Shown piece after piece: positions 49,392-58,033 of a DNA stretch of 64,000 nt (the stretch's first letter is position 1; each line of letters opens with the position of its first letter). Position numbers and translations under genes: made by a program. The notes below the pieces were generated by a model, which was not told the origin of the DNA, searched no databases, and worked only from the letters and a program-made list of their open reading frames with translations. Origin of the DNA: Collinsella aerofaciens. GTDB taxonomy: Bacteria; Actinomycetota; Coriobacteriia; Coriobacteriales; Coriobacteriaceae. Location of the stretch: contig NZ_JAQLDU010000007.1 of the NCBI RefSeq assembly GCF_028209625.1, forward strand, positions 1 to 64,000. Reading direction: 5' to 3'.

Positions 49392-50384
49392 CTAGCTATT
49401 GAGCTTGTTAATGTCGTCGTCGGTGATAGTGCCCTCCTGGCTGGACGATTTATCCTCGGAGGATGCACCATCGCTGCTCGAATCGGAGGATGCGGACTCG
49501 CTGGATCCGGTGTCGGTCGGCTGCACGTCGGCGCCCGAGACCGTCTTGGTGGTGAGGTCATAGGGCATCGTGCCGTACCAGACGGAGTGGACCGCCTCGA
49601 GCGTGCCATCGACCGTGATACCGTCGAGGGCATCGCTCACGGCACGGCATAGCTCGTCGTTGGCCGCGAGGCCCGCGACGCCGAGCGTCGAGGGCGTCTC
49701 GAGCGTGCCGACGTAAGAGACCTGGCTCATCAGGCGCGCAAGGTAGCCGCCGGCCGTGGAGTCGCAGATCACGTAGTCGACCTCGCCGGACTCGAGTGCC
49801 TCAAAGCACTCGTTGATGTTGGAGAAGGTCTTTTGGTTGGCCGTGATGCTCTGCTTGGCGAGCGCTTCCTGCGAGGCCGAGGAGGTCTGAACGCCCAGGG
49901 TAGCGGTGTTAAGCGTTTCGGTGGAAACGCTCAGCGACTCGCCGTCGCTCGTCTTTCCGAATACTGCCGCAGCGTCGTACAGGCAAGTACCAAGCGTGCT
50001 GATGTCATCATCCGTGGAATTGATATCGCCAATGAAGATGTCGGCCTTTTTGTCGCCAAGCACGGAATCAGCAGAAGACGCATCGACGAAGGCAACTTTA
50101 AGGCCCATACGGCTTGCAAGGGCGCGGGCAGCGTCGACCGCATACCCCGTGAGCTCGCCGTCGGTGCCCTGCATGGCCTGCGGCGCATCGGAAGTATCGA
50201 GGGCGACCGTCAGGGTACCGGGGGTGAACAGGGCATCATCCGACACCGTGGGCGTGACGGTCTCGTACTCGATCTGGTCGATCGTGGGAGTCGTGAACGT
50301 AGACAGCGGGTTGAACGCGCATCCGCTCAGACCCAAAACGGCGATGACCGCTGCGGTCCCAGCACCTAACCGAGCCGCGTGCAT
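49392..50384 (-). CDS. Amino-acid-type ABC solute-binding lipoprotein
   Basis: 330 aa from ATG 50384 (GAGGGG upstream; ATG 50402 is the alternative). Lipoprotein signal AAVIAVLGLSGC with lipobox LSGC. The body is a family 3 solute-binding protein (GTLTVALDTSDAPQAM, GYAVDAARALASRMGLKVAF, GEVDYVICDSTAGGYLA). The C-terminal 50 residues are Ser/Asp-rich. No permease or ATPase genes are adjacent, so it is an orphan receptor. Confidence 0.82.
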   Translation of the reverse strand: MHAARLGAGTAAVIAVLGLSGCAFNPLSTFTTPTIDQIEYETVTPTVSDDALFTPGTLTVALDTSDAPQAMQGTDGELTGYAVDAARALASRMGLKVAFVDASSADSVLGDKKADIFIGDINSTDDDISTLGTCLYDAAAVFGKTSDGESLSVSTETLNTATLGVQTSSASQEALAKQSITANQKTFSNINECFEALESGEVDYVICDSTAGGYLARLMSQVSYVGTLETPSTLGVAGLAANDELCRAVSDALDGITVDGTLEAVHSVWYGTMPYDLTTKTVSGADVQPTDTGSSESASSDSSSDGASSEDKSSSQEGTITDDDINKLNS

Positions 50385-50834
50385 CAAGCTGCCCCTCACC
50401 ATGTCCACTACCCTGCCTTCTGTGTCGTATACGATCCGTGCGATGCGCGGAATATCAGATTGTTCCCACCAGCTGACCTGGTATTTGACCCCACACTTGC
50501 GCACCGGGGTGTTTGCTCGGGAGGCCGCAGCCACCTTCACGACTGGCCCGCTCGCCCGCGAGGCGGTATTGCCCCAAAGAAAGTAGAACGGACGGTGCGG
50601 CTTACATCTAGGACGCGCCATGATCGCGCCGCGCGCACGCGGTCGCTTACGTGGATCCCTTTGACCGCGTCTGTCTTGGACTAGGACGGGCATTTCGTCC
50701 GTCCGCAACCACAGCCTGGTAGGAACGTAGCGCATTATAGCTAAGTTCAAGCTAAAGTTTAAGGTTAGGGGCGTCATTCGCATCGCGAGTACAGATTTCG
50801 CAGGTCGGAGTGGGCTATTCGTGCCCCTGTGAAG

Positions 50835-50863
50835 CCCGGAGCTCCCCTATGGGGAGCTCCGGG
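50835..50863. repeat. Perfect 13-bp inverted repeat next to the MITE
   Basis: CCCGGAGCTCCCC-TAT-GGGGAGCTCCGGG; a second small hairpin GCACCCT/AGGGTGC follows at once. No T run, so a weak terminator or a repeat. Confidence 0.5.
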
Positions 50864-50884
50864 GCACCCTTCCTAGGGTGCTGT

Positions 50885-51099
50885 GGCCAAAAAATGGCAA
50901 ATATGAGTACTGTCACCAATTTAGTAACAGGCAGTTTTAGCCTCTCGGACAGATTTTGCGCTCAGTGTCGCCAACCTGATGCTTAGTTATTCTACATTTG
51001 TTTATTATCTTCTTACTTTATGACGCCTCCGAGTCCTAAATTCCTTGATTTTGCTGTTACTGATTTAGTGACAGTACTCATATTTGCCATATTTTGGCC
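50885..51099. mobile_element. 215-bp MITE-like element with about 46-bp terminal repeats
   Basis: Ends GGCCAAAAAATGGCAAATAT (50885) and ATATTTGCCATATTTTGGCC (to 51099) form imperfect inverted arms of about 46 bp (roughly 39 pair), covering GAGTACTGTCAC and AGTAACAG. The AT-rich interior has no gene. It lies between the nuclease-like gene and the lipoprotein gene; 50403-50834 shows no credible gene. Confidence 0.7.
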
Positions 51100-51134
51100 A
51101 GGGCATATGATTAACCCCCTATTTTCGACGTGAA

Positions 51135-52244
51135 TTAGACCGGCTTAAGCCCAAAACACGCCCGCAGCGTGTTAAGCAACGCCTCTTGCTTCTTCCTGCG
51201 GGCATCGACACGATTCCGGTACCGCTTTCGCATACGCTGGTGCATGCGCCATGCGAGCGCTTCCATCGCTTCCATGTCACAGAGCATTTCGTTGTTGACC
51301 GTCGCGACCTCGATTCCCATAGTAATCAAGCCCGTGTTGCGCTTTTCATCATGGATACGTCCCCTCCGAGAGGAATGGCCCAGCTCACCGTTGTATTCCA
51401 GGTCAAACCGGGCTGCCTCCTGATATGCATCGCAAACTGCATGGGGCATCCCCGAGATTGCCTGCGCACGGTCATCGAACTCGATCTTGTAGTCGGTCTT
51501 AAAAGGTCCGCAGGCAAACCCGCCATAGGAAAACGGAAGCGAAAACAGGGCGAGCATGATGCACTCCATGGGCGAGAGCAGGTTTTCCGAAAGATAGGGA
51601 CACAGACGCAGCAGCTGTTTGGCCACATTCCCCTTGCATGCCGCAAGGTAATCTGCCAGACGATCGGGCATCAGCACCGGCTCGACTTCAAAGTAGCCCA
51701 CGTCTGCTGGCTGGTCCTTGTCCTTTGCAAGTTTATTCGTAACAGGCGAGGTGTAGGGAGGCAGATACTTCCCGCGGTCGCTCAGTGAAATCTTAGAGCA
51801 CAGCTCCTGGGCCAGGGCAAACGCCTGGATGCAGCCGACCTCACGCGCAACGGCAACACAAAGGGCCTCGGGAGATAGGCTGTACACCCCCGGTTCCACC
51901 TCTAGAATCGAGCCGGCGGGCAACCCGGAACACACGGACCAGCCTACGCCAGGCATGCGGCGGCGCTGCGCCGCAGATCCCACCAACAAGCACAGATCTT
52001 CCTGCACCTCGCCACTTTTGGCTCCAATTCGCACCAAGTCAGGAAGATAGATATCCTCGGTCGAGGGCGACGACGTGCGCAGCACACGGCGCTCTTCATC
52101 GGGATTAAGGTCCTTCCAGCTGATATAGCCCATCTGCCGGCGCTCGGCGCGCATCATGCGAAGCGCCGAGGCACCTGTTAGGATTACGGAAGCCGCTAGC
52201 TGTTCGCCTGTCGGCTCGTTGCGCCGCTCAATCTTCACTGCCAC
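51135..52244 (-). CDS. Uncharacterised protein with Vsr/DUF559-like nuclease C terminus
   Basis: 369 aa from GTG 52244 (AGGGGTGG upstream; the upstream frame overlaps comF and is not convincing). The last about 110 residues carry ARFDLEYNGELGHSSRRGRI, HDEKRNTGLITMGIEVATV and NNEMLCDMEAMEALAWRM, the D-x-E-Y ... D..R...L...G pattern of Vsr-like PD-(D/E)XK nucleases often found in actinobacteria. The N-terminal half is unassigned. It lies 10 bp behind comF, a competence-related gene. Confidence 0.62.
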   Translation of the reverse strand: MAVKIERRNEPTGEQLAASVILTGASALRMMRAERRQMGYISWKDLNPDEERRVLRTSSPSTEDIYLPDLVRIGAKSGEVQEDLCLLVGSAAQRRRMPGVGWSVCSGLPAGSILEVEPGVYSLSPEALCVAVAREVGCIQAFALAQELCSKISLSDRGKYLPPYTSPVTNKLAKDKDQPADVGYFEVEPVLMPDRLADYLAACKGNVAKQLLRLCPYLSENLLSPMECIMLALFSLPFSYGGFACGPFKTDYKIEFDDRAQAISGMPHAVCDAYQEAARFDLEYNGELGHSSRRGRIHDEKRNTGLITMGIEVATVNNEMLCDMEAMEALAWRMHQRMRKRYRNRVDARRKKQEALLNTLRACFGLKPV

Positions 52245-52254
52245 AAAACCACCC

Positions 52255-53061
52255 CTACCAAACACGTGCGATAGCAATGCCATCGACTGCCGCAGCGCCG
52301 GCGCGCTTGAGTTCCGCCGAAGCCGTGGCCATCGTCGCGCCCGTGGTGATAACGTCATCGATCAGCAGCAGGCGGCGGCCGTGCACGTCCTCAACCGTCT
52401 CGTACATGCCTTGGGCACGCTCGCGGCGCTCCTCACGACCGAGTTCGCGCTGGTCGCCATGCCCGTACTTGACGAGAGCATCGAGCAGGGGAACACCCGA
52501 CAGCTCGCAAAATGGGCGCGCAATAGCCTCCATATGATCAAAACCACGCCGCCGAAACGCTGCCGCCGTCGCAGGCACAAACGCCACCGCATCCGCACCG
52601 GACAGCACACCTCCTAAGCGTTCGGGCGCTACGACCTGGGCATGCAGGGCGGTGTCGTAAAGCAGCTCCGCCAGATACGGAGCCAGACGTCGCTCGCCCG
52701 CATCCTTGTACGCTTTAATGATGCGCGGCAGCGGATGCGCGTAGACGGCGCACGCCAGGCAGCGGTCGAGCGCCTCCGACATTGCCGAGGACGTGCCCTC
52801 GACCGAACATTCAGTGCACAGCAAATCCCCAAACGGGGCGCCGCATCGGGTGCAGCTATGACGTGGGTCGATGAGCGTGAGCGCAGCCAGGCAGTCTTGG
52901 CAAATAAGCGCACCGGCGCGCTCGCAGCCGGCACATCGTGTTGGCGACAATGCCTCGAGCGCCTCGCGTGCCACCCGCTCGGCAAACGGTAGCAATTCGT
53001 CCGCAAACGGTAGGGCGCCGGCACCCTGCAGACGGCTCAATATGTTCAGATGGCTCTTCAA
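52255..53061 (-). CDS. comF: ComF family phosphoribosyltransferase-like protein
   Basis: 268 aa. N-terminal zinc ribbon (RCAGCERAGALICQDCLAAL, CTRCGAPFGDLLCTEC) and C-terminal PRTase domain with the PRPP loop RRLLLIDDVITTGATMATAS. ComF helps to take up single-stranded DNA in natural transformation where studied; many non-competent bacteria also keep it. Confidence 0.9.
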   Translation of the reverse strand: MKSHLNILSRLQGAGALPFADELLPFAERVAREALEALSPTRCAGCERAGALICQDCLAALTLIDPRHSCTRCGAPFGDLLCTECSVEGTSSAMSEALDRCLACAVYAHPLPRIIKAYKDAGERRLAPYLAELLYDTALHAQVVAPERLGGVLSGADAVAFVPATAAAFRRRGFDHMEAIARPFCELSGVPLLDALVKYGHGDQRELGREERRERAQGMYETVEDVHGRRLLLIDDVITTGATMATASAELKRAGAAAVDGIAIARVW

Positions 53062-53163
53062 GACACAACCCTCCCTACGTTCGGTCGCAGGGAGGGTTGT
53101 TGATTCAGCGCTATGATACCCCGATGCGCTCGGGGCAAGGCGAGCTAAATCCGCTCGCGGGCG

Positions 53164-54864
53164 TTATTCGCCGGCGGGCGGTTGTGGTGCAGACGAAGAC
53201 AGGGTCGAGCCCTCGCCACCATCCTGGCGCGGCTTGCGGGAACGGCGACGGCGACGGCGCTTTTGACCCTGGTCGGCCGAGCCCTCGCCACCGCGATCCT
53301 CGCGCGGCTCGCGCTCGTCGCGAGCCGCGCCACGCGAAGCCTTGGCAGCAGCCCCCCCGCCATCTCCGGGACGGCGGCGCGTGACCTTGACCTCGCCATC
53401 CGAGACCTGATCGGCCACGGAGGGCACTGAAGGCTTCTGCTGCGCGCCCGAGGAATGGCGACGGCGCGAACGCGGCGCGCGCTCCTCCTCGCCACGTGAC
53501 TTGCCGCCCTTGTCGGCAGGCGCGTCGGAGGCCGAGGCGCCCTTGGAAGCGGCACCAGCCTCGCGAGCAGCTGCGGCGCGGAAGGCGTCCTCGCGCTCCT
53601 CGCTCGACAGATGACGGCGGCGACGTCGTGTGGGGTTCATGCCACCGCCGCGATTCTGCTGCTGGGGCTGTTGAACCTCGCGCTCGCGAGCGCCGTTCTT
53701 GCCGGCGGCTGCGGCCTCGCCGGCATCGGCAGAGCCCGCACGCTTGCGGCGGCGACGGCCGCCAGCGGCCTCCTCGGCCTCAGGCGTTGCGGCATTGCCA
53801 CGGCCCTTTCCGCGGCCACGGCTCTCGCCCTGGCTCTGACCGGCGCGAGCATCGGATTCGGCATCGCGACGACGACGCTTGGGCATCGACGTGCCAGCAA
53901 GACGGTCGGCGCTCGACAGGCCATCGCCCACGTCGACGCCGTTCTCGCGGTCGAGCTCCATGAGCGCCAGGCGCATCTCGGGCGACTCGATGCGCTCGAG
54001 CACATCGCGCGTCACGCAGTCGGGGCGGCAATTGCAGCCCTGCTCGGCAGCCTTCTTCTTGCAGCCCTCCGAGCAGGTCATATCGGCCAGGTTGACCTTA
54101 AAGACTTTGCCGTTCTCTAGGCGCAGCACCAGCTGCTCACGCGGCGTGTCATATTCCTGAATACGCGCCTTGCCGAGCGGCGTATCGATGAGCGTCTTCT
54201 TTTTGGGCGCGCGGCTCTTAAAGTCCTTGTAGGCCTCGAACTCGTAGCGCAGGCAGCACATCAGGCGGCCGCACACGCCGCTGATCTTGGACGAGTTGAG
54301 CGGCAGGTCCTGCTCTTTTGCCATGCGGATCGAGACGGGCTCAAACTGTCCGCCAAAGCGCGTGCAACAGAGCTCCTGTCCGCACTGGGCATAGCCGCCC
54401 ACCAGGCGGGTCTCGTCGCGCACGCCGATCTGGCGCATGTCGACGCGAATGTGCAGCGTCGAGGAAAGGTCCTTGACGAGCTGACGAAAATCGACGCGCT
54501 CCTCGGCCGCAAAATAGAACACGGCCTTCTCGCCGCCAAACAGGTACTCCACGCCGACCGGCTTCATCTCGAGGTCGAGCTCCTTGACCAGGCGACGGAA
54601 ATCGACCATGGCCTCGTCGCCCTGGATGGCCAGATCATCGGCAAGCTGCAGGTCGATGTCGCTCGCCACGCGCAGCACGGGCTTGAGCGGCTGGCCGATC
54701 TCGTCCTGCGGTACCTCGAAGGGATCGGCCGTGACCAGGCCGATCTCGGTTCCGCGCTCGGTGGAGCAGATGGCATAATCGGCCTCGAGGATATCCAAAT
54801 CCTGCGGGTCGAACCACAGGTCGCGCGAGGCGTAGGTAAACTTAACGGGTACGACTAACGGCAT
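53164..54864 (-). CDS. ricT: PSP1/RicT family protein with long disordered tail
   Basis: 566 aa. Residues 1-290 are the PSP1 domain: VPVKFTYASRDLWFDPQDLD, GGYAQCGQELCCTRFGGQFE, ICGRLMCCLRYE-type GVCGRLMCCLRYEFEAYKDF, with clustered cysteines. RicT with RicA and RicF forms an FeS complex that guides RNase Y in Bacillus. The rest is a low-complexity basic/acidic tail (RRRRDAESDARAGQSQGESR, QKRRRRRRSRKPRQDGGEG), much longer than in Bacillus (about 275 aa in total). The tail may bind RNA. It overlaps holB by 10 bp. Confidence 0.88.
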   Translation of the reverse strand: MPLVVPVKFTYASRDLWFDPQDLDILEADYAICSTERGTEIGLVTADPFEVPQDEIGQPLKPVLRVASDIDLQLADDLAIQGDEAMVDFRRLVKELDLEMKPVGVEYLFGGEKAVFYFAAEERVDFRQLVKDLSSTLHIRVDMRQIGVRDETRLVGGYAQCGQELCCTRFGGQFEPVSIRMAKEQDLPLNSSKISGVCGRLMCCLRYEFEAYKDFKSRAPKKKTLIDTPLGKARIQEYDTPREQLVLRLENGKVFKVNLADMTCSEGCKKKAAEQGCNCRPDCVTRDVLERIESPEMRLALMELDRENGVDVGDGLSSADRLAGTSMPKRRRRDAESDARAGQSQGESRGRGKGRGNAATPEAEEAAGGRRRRKRAGSADAGEAAAAGKNGAREREVQQPQQQNRGGGMNPTRRRRRHLSSEEREDAFRAAAAREAGAASKGASASDAPADKGGKSRGEEERAPRSRRRHSSGAQQKPSVPSVADQVSDGEVKVTRRRPGDGGGAAAKASRGAARDEREPREDRGGEGSADQGQKRRRRRRSRKPRQDGGEGSTLSSSAPQPPAGE

Positions 54865-55982
54865 TTCAGTGCCTTCCTGATATCGAACAGCATGACCTCG
54901 ATGGCCAGCTGGGGAGTAACGTTTCTGGCGATGTTGCGCTCGGCGGTTGCGACCGCTTCGAGCGCCTGGGTGGCACCCGCAACATTGGTCGCGGCGGCAA
55001 GCCGACCGATCGTGTCGCGCACATCCTCGTTCACGACGTCGGCCGCCTCATCCTGAAGCGTCAGCAGCACGTCGCGCATGAGCGTCCGCGCGCTCGCCAG
55101 CGCTTCCATGATACCCGAACGCTCGCGCGCGTTGAGTTCGCGCTTGTTGCGGTCCTCAAGCTGCTTCAATGCTCCACGCGACAGGTAGTCGGCATTTTGC
55201 TCGAGCACCTTTTCCTGCGTGGACTTGACCTCGGCCAACGGCGCCTTGACGGCGACGATGAGCGACTTGGCACGGCTGAGTACATCGGCCTCGTCGGCGG
55301 CAATGAGTGAGTCGATGGCACGGATCATCTGGCGACGGGCGTCCTGGCGCTCGGCGCTCTTGAGGAACTCGATACCACGCGTGGGGCTTCCCGCCACGGC
55401 GACGGCCATGCGGCAGCGCGCGGGATCCTGCCCGGTGGCGCGGCTCACGGCCTGCGCGGCCACGGTGGGAGACACCAGCCGAAACGGCACACACTGGCAG
55501 CGGCTCACGATGGTGGGCAGCATCACGTCTGCCGAGGTACCCAACAGGATGAACATGACGCCCTCGGGCGGCTCCTCGAGCGTTTTGAGCAGCGCGTTGG
55601 CGGTGTTGGCGCGCAGCTGCTCAGCACGGTCGATGATGTAGACCTTTGCCTTGGCGCGGATGGGCGCCAGCGGCACGTCGTCGAGCAGCTCGCGGGTCTG
55701 GGCGATGAGGTAACCCGTGGCGCTCTCGGGCGTGTAATAGTGCACGTCGGGATGCGTATGTCGAGAGACGCGCACGCAGCTGTCGCATGCGCCGCAGCCG
55801 TCCTGCTCGCACAGGAAGGCTTGGGCGAGCGCCCACGCGGCGTCGAGCTTGCCCGCGCCGGGCGCGCCCAAAAACAGGTAGGCGTGCGACGCGCGACCGC
55901 TAGCGACGGCATTGGTCAAAAAGTCGCGCACGCGCTCTTGGGTGTCGAGCCTGGCCAGCAGGCTTGCCTGAGCGGGGGCCAT
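54855..55982 (-). CDS. holB: DNA polymerase III delta' subunit
   Basis: 375 aa from ATG 55982, one base behind the tmk stop. AAA+ clamp-loader domain: HAYLFLGAPGAGKLDAAWAL (P-loop variant with GAGK-L), Zn cysteines in CEQDGCGACDSCVRVSRHTH, KVYIIDRAEQLRANTANALL KTLEEPP, and SRC motif TIVSRCQCV. tmk-holB-ricT is the usual Gram-positive order. Confidence 0.92.
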   Translation of the reverse strand: MAPAQASLLARLDTQERVRDFLTNAVASGRASHAYLFLGAPGAGKLDAAWALAQAFLCEQDGCGACDSCVRVSRHTHPDVHYYTPESATGYLIAQTRELLDDVPLAPIRAKAKVYIIDRAEQLRANTANALLKTLEEPPEGVMFILLGTSADVMLPTIVSRCQCVPFRLVSPTVAAQAVSRATGQDPARCRMAVAVAGSPTRGIEFLKSAERQDARRQMIRAIDSLIAADEADVLSRAKSLIVAVKAPLAEVKSTQEKVLEQNADYLSRGALKQLEDRNKRELNARERSGIMEALASARTLMRDVLLTLQDEAADVVNEDVRDTIGRLAAATNVAGATQALEAVATAERNIARNVTPQLAIEVMLFDIRKALKCR

Positions 55983-55983
55983 G

Positions 55984-56667
55984 TTACTCGGCCTCCTTGG
56001 CAAGCGCGGCGGCAACGGCTTCCTGCGGAATGTCGAGACCATACGCGCGAACCTGCTCGACCGTCTTCTCGAAGACTTCCTCGACGGTCGCAGTGGCGTC
56101 GATGAGCTTTACGCGGTTTGGCTCCTCGGCAGCGATTGCGCAAAAGCCCTGGTAGACACGCTCCTGGAATGCCACGCCTTTTGCCTCCATGCGATCTGCC
56201 GCGCCACGGGCTGCCATGCGCAGCGCCGCCTGCTCGGGCGCGATGTGATAGACGAGTGTGAGCGCCGGGTGCGTACCCGCGACGGCCAGGTTGTTGGCGT
56301 CGCGCACTATCTGGCGATCGAGGCCATCGGCAAACGCCTGGTAGCAGGTCGTGGAATCGTAGAAGCGATCGCACAGGACCACCTTGCCGGCAGCGAGGGC
56401 GGGCGCGATGACCTCGTGCACCAGCTGGGCACGCGCAGCCTCGTAGAGCAACAGCTCGCAGGTATCGCCCATCGTCGTGTTGGCAGGGTCGAGCAGCAGG
56501 GCGCGAATCTTTTCGCTGATGGCAGTGCCGCCCGGCTCACGCAGGGTCACAACCTGGTAGCCGGCAAGGTCGAGCGCACGGGCAAGCAGGCGCGCCTGCG
56601 TGGACTTGCCGGCACCGTCGACGCCCTCGAGCGTGATAAAGCTATGTTGAGCAGGCTCAAAAGCCAT
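55984..56667 (-). CDS. tmk: Thymidylate kinase
   Basis: 227 aa. P-loop FITLEGVDGAGKSTQARLLA, DR[FY] motif LCDRFYDSTTCYQAFADGLD, and LID region. It phosphorylates dTMP to dTDP. First gene of the tmk-holB-ricT operon. Confidence 0.95.
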   Translation of the reverse strand: MAFEPAQHSFITLEGVDGAGKSTQARLLARALDLAGYQVVTLREPGGTAISEKIRALLLDPANTTMGDTCELLLYEAARAQLVHEVIAPALAAGKVVLCDRFYDSTTCYQAFADGLDRQIVRDANNLAVAGTHPALTLVYHIAPEQAALRMAARGAADRMEAKGVAFQERVYQGFCAIAAEEPNRVKLIDATATVEEVFEKTVEQVRAYGLDIPQEAVAAALAKEAE

Positions 56668-56740
56668 GGGCGCAGCCCCTTCCTACAAGGCGCGTAAATG
56701 CGAGTTATAGCAACCAAGCCATGATACCCCAGTGCTCGGC

Positions 56741-56756
56741 ACGTCCCCAATGGCTA
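56741..56756. repeat. Half of the GGGGACG palindrome
   Basis: ACGTCCCCAATGGCTA matches one arm of the 7441-7496 element. The partner arm is missing. Confidence 0.5.
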
Positions 56757-56771
56757 AAGGCGCCTTTCCAA

Positions 56772-56838
56772 AGTTGCGGTGAAATAGGGACTGATTGAAG
56801 CTCTAAGACCGCCAAACAGTCCCTATTTCACCGCAACG
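56772..56838. repeat. GTTGCGGTG inverted-repeat element, copy 2
   Basis: AGTTGCGGTGAAATAGGGAC at the left and its complement AGTCCCTATTTCACCGCAAC at the right, with a 25-bp centre unlike copy 1 at 12386. It lies between tmk and the zinc-ribbon gene. Confidence 0.75.
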
Positions 56839-56907
56839 TATGATGGGGAATTTTGGATGCTGGGTATAATCGTCGTATTGCATTGAAATGTGGCGAAAGG
56901 AGTGGCA

Positions 56908-57891
56908 ATGTCTCGGTATTGCGCCTCGTGCGGCAAGCTTCTTGAAGATAATGCCAAGTTCTGCACCTCGTGCGGTGCACCCGTTGAGCAAACAGCCGCG
57001 AGCGATAGCCAGCCCGCTTTTGAGCAGACCGGCTCCCTTGATACGCCGCAAGCCAAGGCGGACGACCCCCTCGCCTATAGCCCCGACCCCGCCGCAAGGA
57101 CCGAGGCCGTCGAGACCACGCAGCGCATACCCGTCGCGAGCGGCTCGCCCCAACAGCAGCCGGCTCCCGCATACGCGCCCGCTTCGCCACAGACCCCCGC
57201 TCCCAAAAAGAGCGGCACCGGGCCGCTTATCGCCGTTATCGTTGTGCTGGTGGCGATCATCATCGCCCTGGTCATCTTCTTTGCGATCAGACCGTTCGAC
57301 AACGCCGCCACGCAGACGACTGCCGAGGTAGCTAAGCTGCACCATGACGTCGACGACGATGACCTAAAGCCTCTCGGCAATCCCAACAGCCTGTACGACG
57401 ATGATGACGATGACGACGAGGATGGCGGCGAAGCAACGCTCTCCGAGCAGAACCTCTACCGTCGCCTGAGCGAATACTACGACCTGCTCGAAGATCTCGA
57501 CAGCCAGGTCCGTGGCTGCGCGCAGAACTTCAACGGCAACTATCTGGAAGAGGATCAAACCACCCGTCAAAATCTCGCCGACGTCGCCGAGCGCACGGAG
57601 GACACCATCGAGCAGTATTACGACATCGTCGAGGACCTGGACGTCCCGACGAGCTCCAAGAACTACAGCTCCTGGAAGGATATCATCGCCCTGTACGACG
57701 ACCTGGATCACCGCATTGACGCAATCTGTGATGCCTGGGAGATCAGCCTGAAATACGCCAAGCCTGCGGACCACAAGAATGAGATCGTGGCGCCGCTGTC
57801 GCGCGACAACGTGGCGGGCACCAATGACAATAAGTACCGCCTAGACTTTGAGGAGCGCTATCCCGGCGCTAAGCCTGTCGAGGTGAACTAG
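56908..57891 (+). CDS. Zinc-ribbon membrane protein of unknown function
   Basis: 327 aa from ATG 56908 (AAAGGAG upstream). N-terminal double CxxC zinc ribbon (MSRYCASCGKLLEDNAKFCT SCG), Pro/Gln/Ala-rich linker, one membrane segment (TGPLIAVIVVLVAIIIALVI, about 105-124), a poly-Asp stretch (SLYDDDDDDDEDGG), then a helical external domain (LYRRLSEYYDLLEDLDSQVR). Such ribbon-TM proteins are common and mostly uncharacterised. Monocistronic with its own terminator. Confidence 0.7.
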   Translation: MSRYCASCGKLLEDNAKFCTSCGAPVEQTAASDSQPAFEQTGSLDTPQAKADDPLAYSPDPAARTEAVETTQRIPVASGSPQQQPAPAYAPASPQTPAPKKSGTGPLIAVIVVLVAIIIALVIFFAIRPFDNAATQTTAEVAKLHHDVDDDDLKPLGNPNSLYDDDDDDDEDGGEATLSEQNLYRRLSEYYDLLEDLDSQVRGCAQNFNGNYLEEDQTTRQNLADVAERTEDTIEQYYDIVEDLDVPTSSKNYSSWKDIIALYDDLDHRIDAICDAWEISLKYAKPADHKNEIVAPLSRDNVAGTNDNKYRLDFEERYPGAKPVEVN

Positions 57892-57909
57892 CGCTTTGTC
57901 GTTCCCGAG

Positions 57910-57967
57910 CCGGCAGTTAGGGACGTTCCTAAACTGCCGGCAGAAAAGGAACGTCCCTAACTGCCGG
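57910..57967. repeat. Perfect 20-bp inverted repeat, GGGACGTTCC type
   Basis: CCGGCAGTTAGGGACGTTCC (57910-57929) and its exact complement at 57948-57967. Shares the GGGACGTTC core with the element at 7441. Confidence 0.75.
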
Positions 57968-57969
57968 TC

Positions 57970-58011
57970 AAAAAAACGAGCGAGGATCGCGGGGTCCTCG
58001 CTCGTTTTTTT
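57970..58011. terminator. Bidirectional terminator between zinc-ribbon gene and topA
   Basis: AAAAAAACGAGCGAGGA and TCCTCGCTCGTTTTTTT form a symmetric stem flanked by A and T runs, serving both convergent genes. Confidence 0.9.
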
Positions 58012-58033
58012 GGGCAATGTTTCGACTGCGCCG

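Noticed and set aside
50402..50783. N-terminal extension of the solute-binding protein frame (to 463 codons)
   Set aside because: A complete lipoprotein signal peptide with lipobox starts at 50384 or 50402, which would be internal in the longer frame. The extension has no family support.
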